DNA from: Tannerellaceae bacterium
GTDB taxonomy: Bacteria; Bacteroidota; Bacteroidia; Bacteroidales; Tannerellaceae
DNA: 33,267 nt
Assembly: GCA_031285925.1 (NCBI GenBank)
Contig: JAITVG010000157.1
Span: forward strand, 1 to 33,267
Direction: 5' to 3'
The notes under the pieces are model-generated. The model was not told where the DNA came from, did no database searches, and worked only from the letters and a program-made list of their open reading frames with translations. Position 1 is the stretch's first letter, and every line of letters starts with the position of its first letter. Positions 33,124-33,267 of this stretch are shown in pieces. The position numbers were made by a program, and so were the translations under genes.

Positions 33124-33267
33124 TTATTGTATTGTTACTGTTGTTCCAGAGTTGGATTCTATCATTTCTTCCAAATTATGATATCCATCGATGTAGTACA
33201 TCTTCAAATCAAATCGCCCTTCGGAAACAACAACGGTCGAATCGGAATTATCCTGTCGAGCCATAAA
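33124..33267 (-). CDS. C-terminal part of an unidentified gene running out of the window
   Basis: On the minus strand 47 codons are open from the window edge to TAA at 33126-33124. The peptide includes STVVVSEGRFDLKMYYIDG and ends MIESNSGTTVTIQ, a believable beta-rich C-terminus. An ATG is the second codon (33264), so either a tiny protein or, more likely, the end of a longer one is present. The family was not recognised. It converges on the acyl-CoA ligase operon, with the nested repeat between them. Confidence 0.4.
   Translation of the reverse strand, partial: FMARQDNSDSTVVVSEGRFDLKMYYIDGYHNLEEMIESNSGTTVTIQ

Overview
The window looks like chromosomal DNA of a Bacteroidales bacterium (Bacteroides/Parabacteroides/Dysgonomonas-like; genus not resolved). 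The evidence is three SusC/SusD outer-membrane pairs, a FecR/DUF4974 anti-sigma factor, a 729-residue type III glutamine synthetase, the rpsF-rpsR-rplI order, and several promoters of the Bacteroidetes form TTTG / TAnnTTTG. No rRNA, tRNA, CRISPR array or intact mobile element was seen.

Layout. 1-430: possible tail of an upstream gene, then a small element made of two inverted ~60-bp palindromic units around the C-terminal remnant of a Y1 (IS200/RAYT-like) transposase. 430-1340: AT-rich non-coding DNA with short repeats. 1340-7786: FecR anti-sigma factor, STN-type SusC and SusD-like lipoprotein. 7805-8682: broken MG2-type protein gene, opposite strand. 8857-13869: second SusC/SusD pair on the minus strand. 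14314-14478: VapC/PIN toxin remnant. 14524-17418: M16 zinc peptidase. 17475-19664: glutamine synthetase III, minus strand. 20023-21112: ribosomal proteins S6, S18 and L9. 21194-26803: third SusC/SusD pair behind a ~380-nt leader that contains its own terminator. 26965-28981: secreted N-acetylmuramoyl-L-alanine amidase and an MCE/MlaD lipid-transport protein. 29034-29947: ECF sigma factor and small membrane protein, minus strand. 30096-30524: DUF6249-like membrane protein. 30691-32931: XRE-cupin regulator and acyl-CoA ligase operon. 32935-33044: nested inverted-repeat element. 33124-33267: end of a minus-strand gene.

How the genes work together. Each SusC/SusD pair should form a TonB-powered outer-membrane importer, SusD being the lipoprotein lid over the SusC barrel. 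The first pair also has a signalling STN domain and a FecR partner, but no sigma gene lies beside it. None of the pairs has a glycoside hydrolase, lyase or sulfatase next to it here, so substrates cannot be inferred. The amidase and MCE protein belong to envelope maintenance.

The least explained signals are intergenic. Two arrays of an ACTACC/GTAC motif are phased at exactly 22 bp (around 855-925 and 30514-30594). A hairpin of related sequence lies between glnN and rpsF, and an identical 29-bp sequence joins two of these regions in opposite orientation 19 kb apart. The promoter-to-terminator unit ahead of the third susC may encode a small RNA or an attenuator. The window also holds three eroded genes: the transposase, the MG2 protein and VapC.
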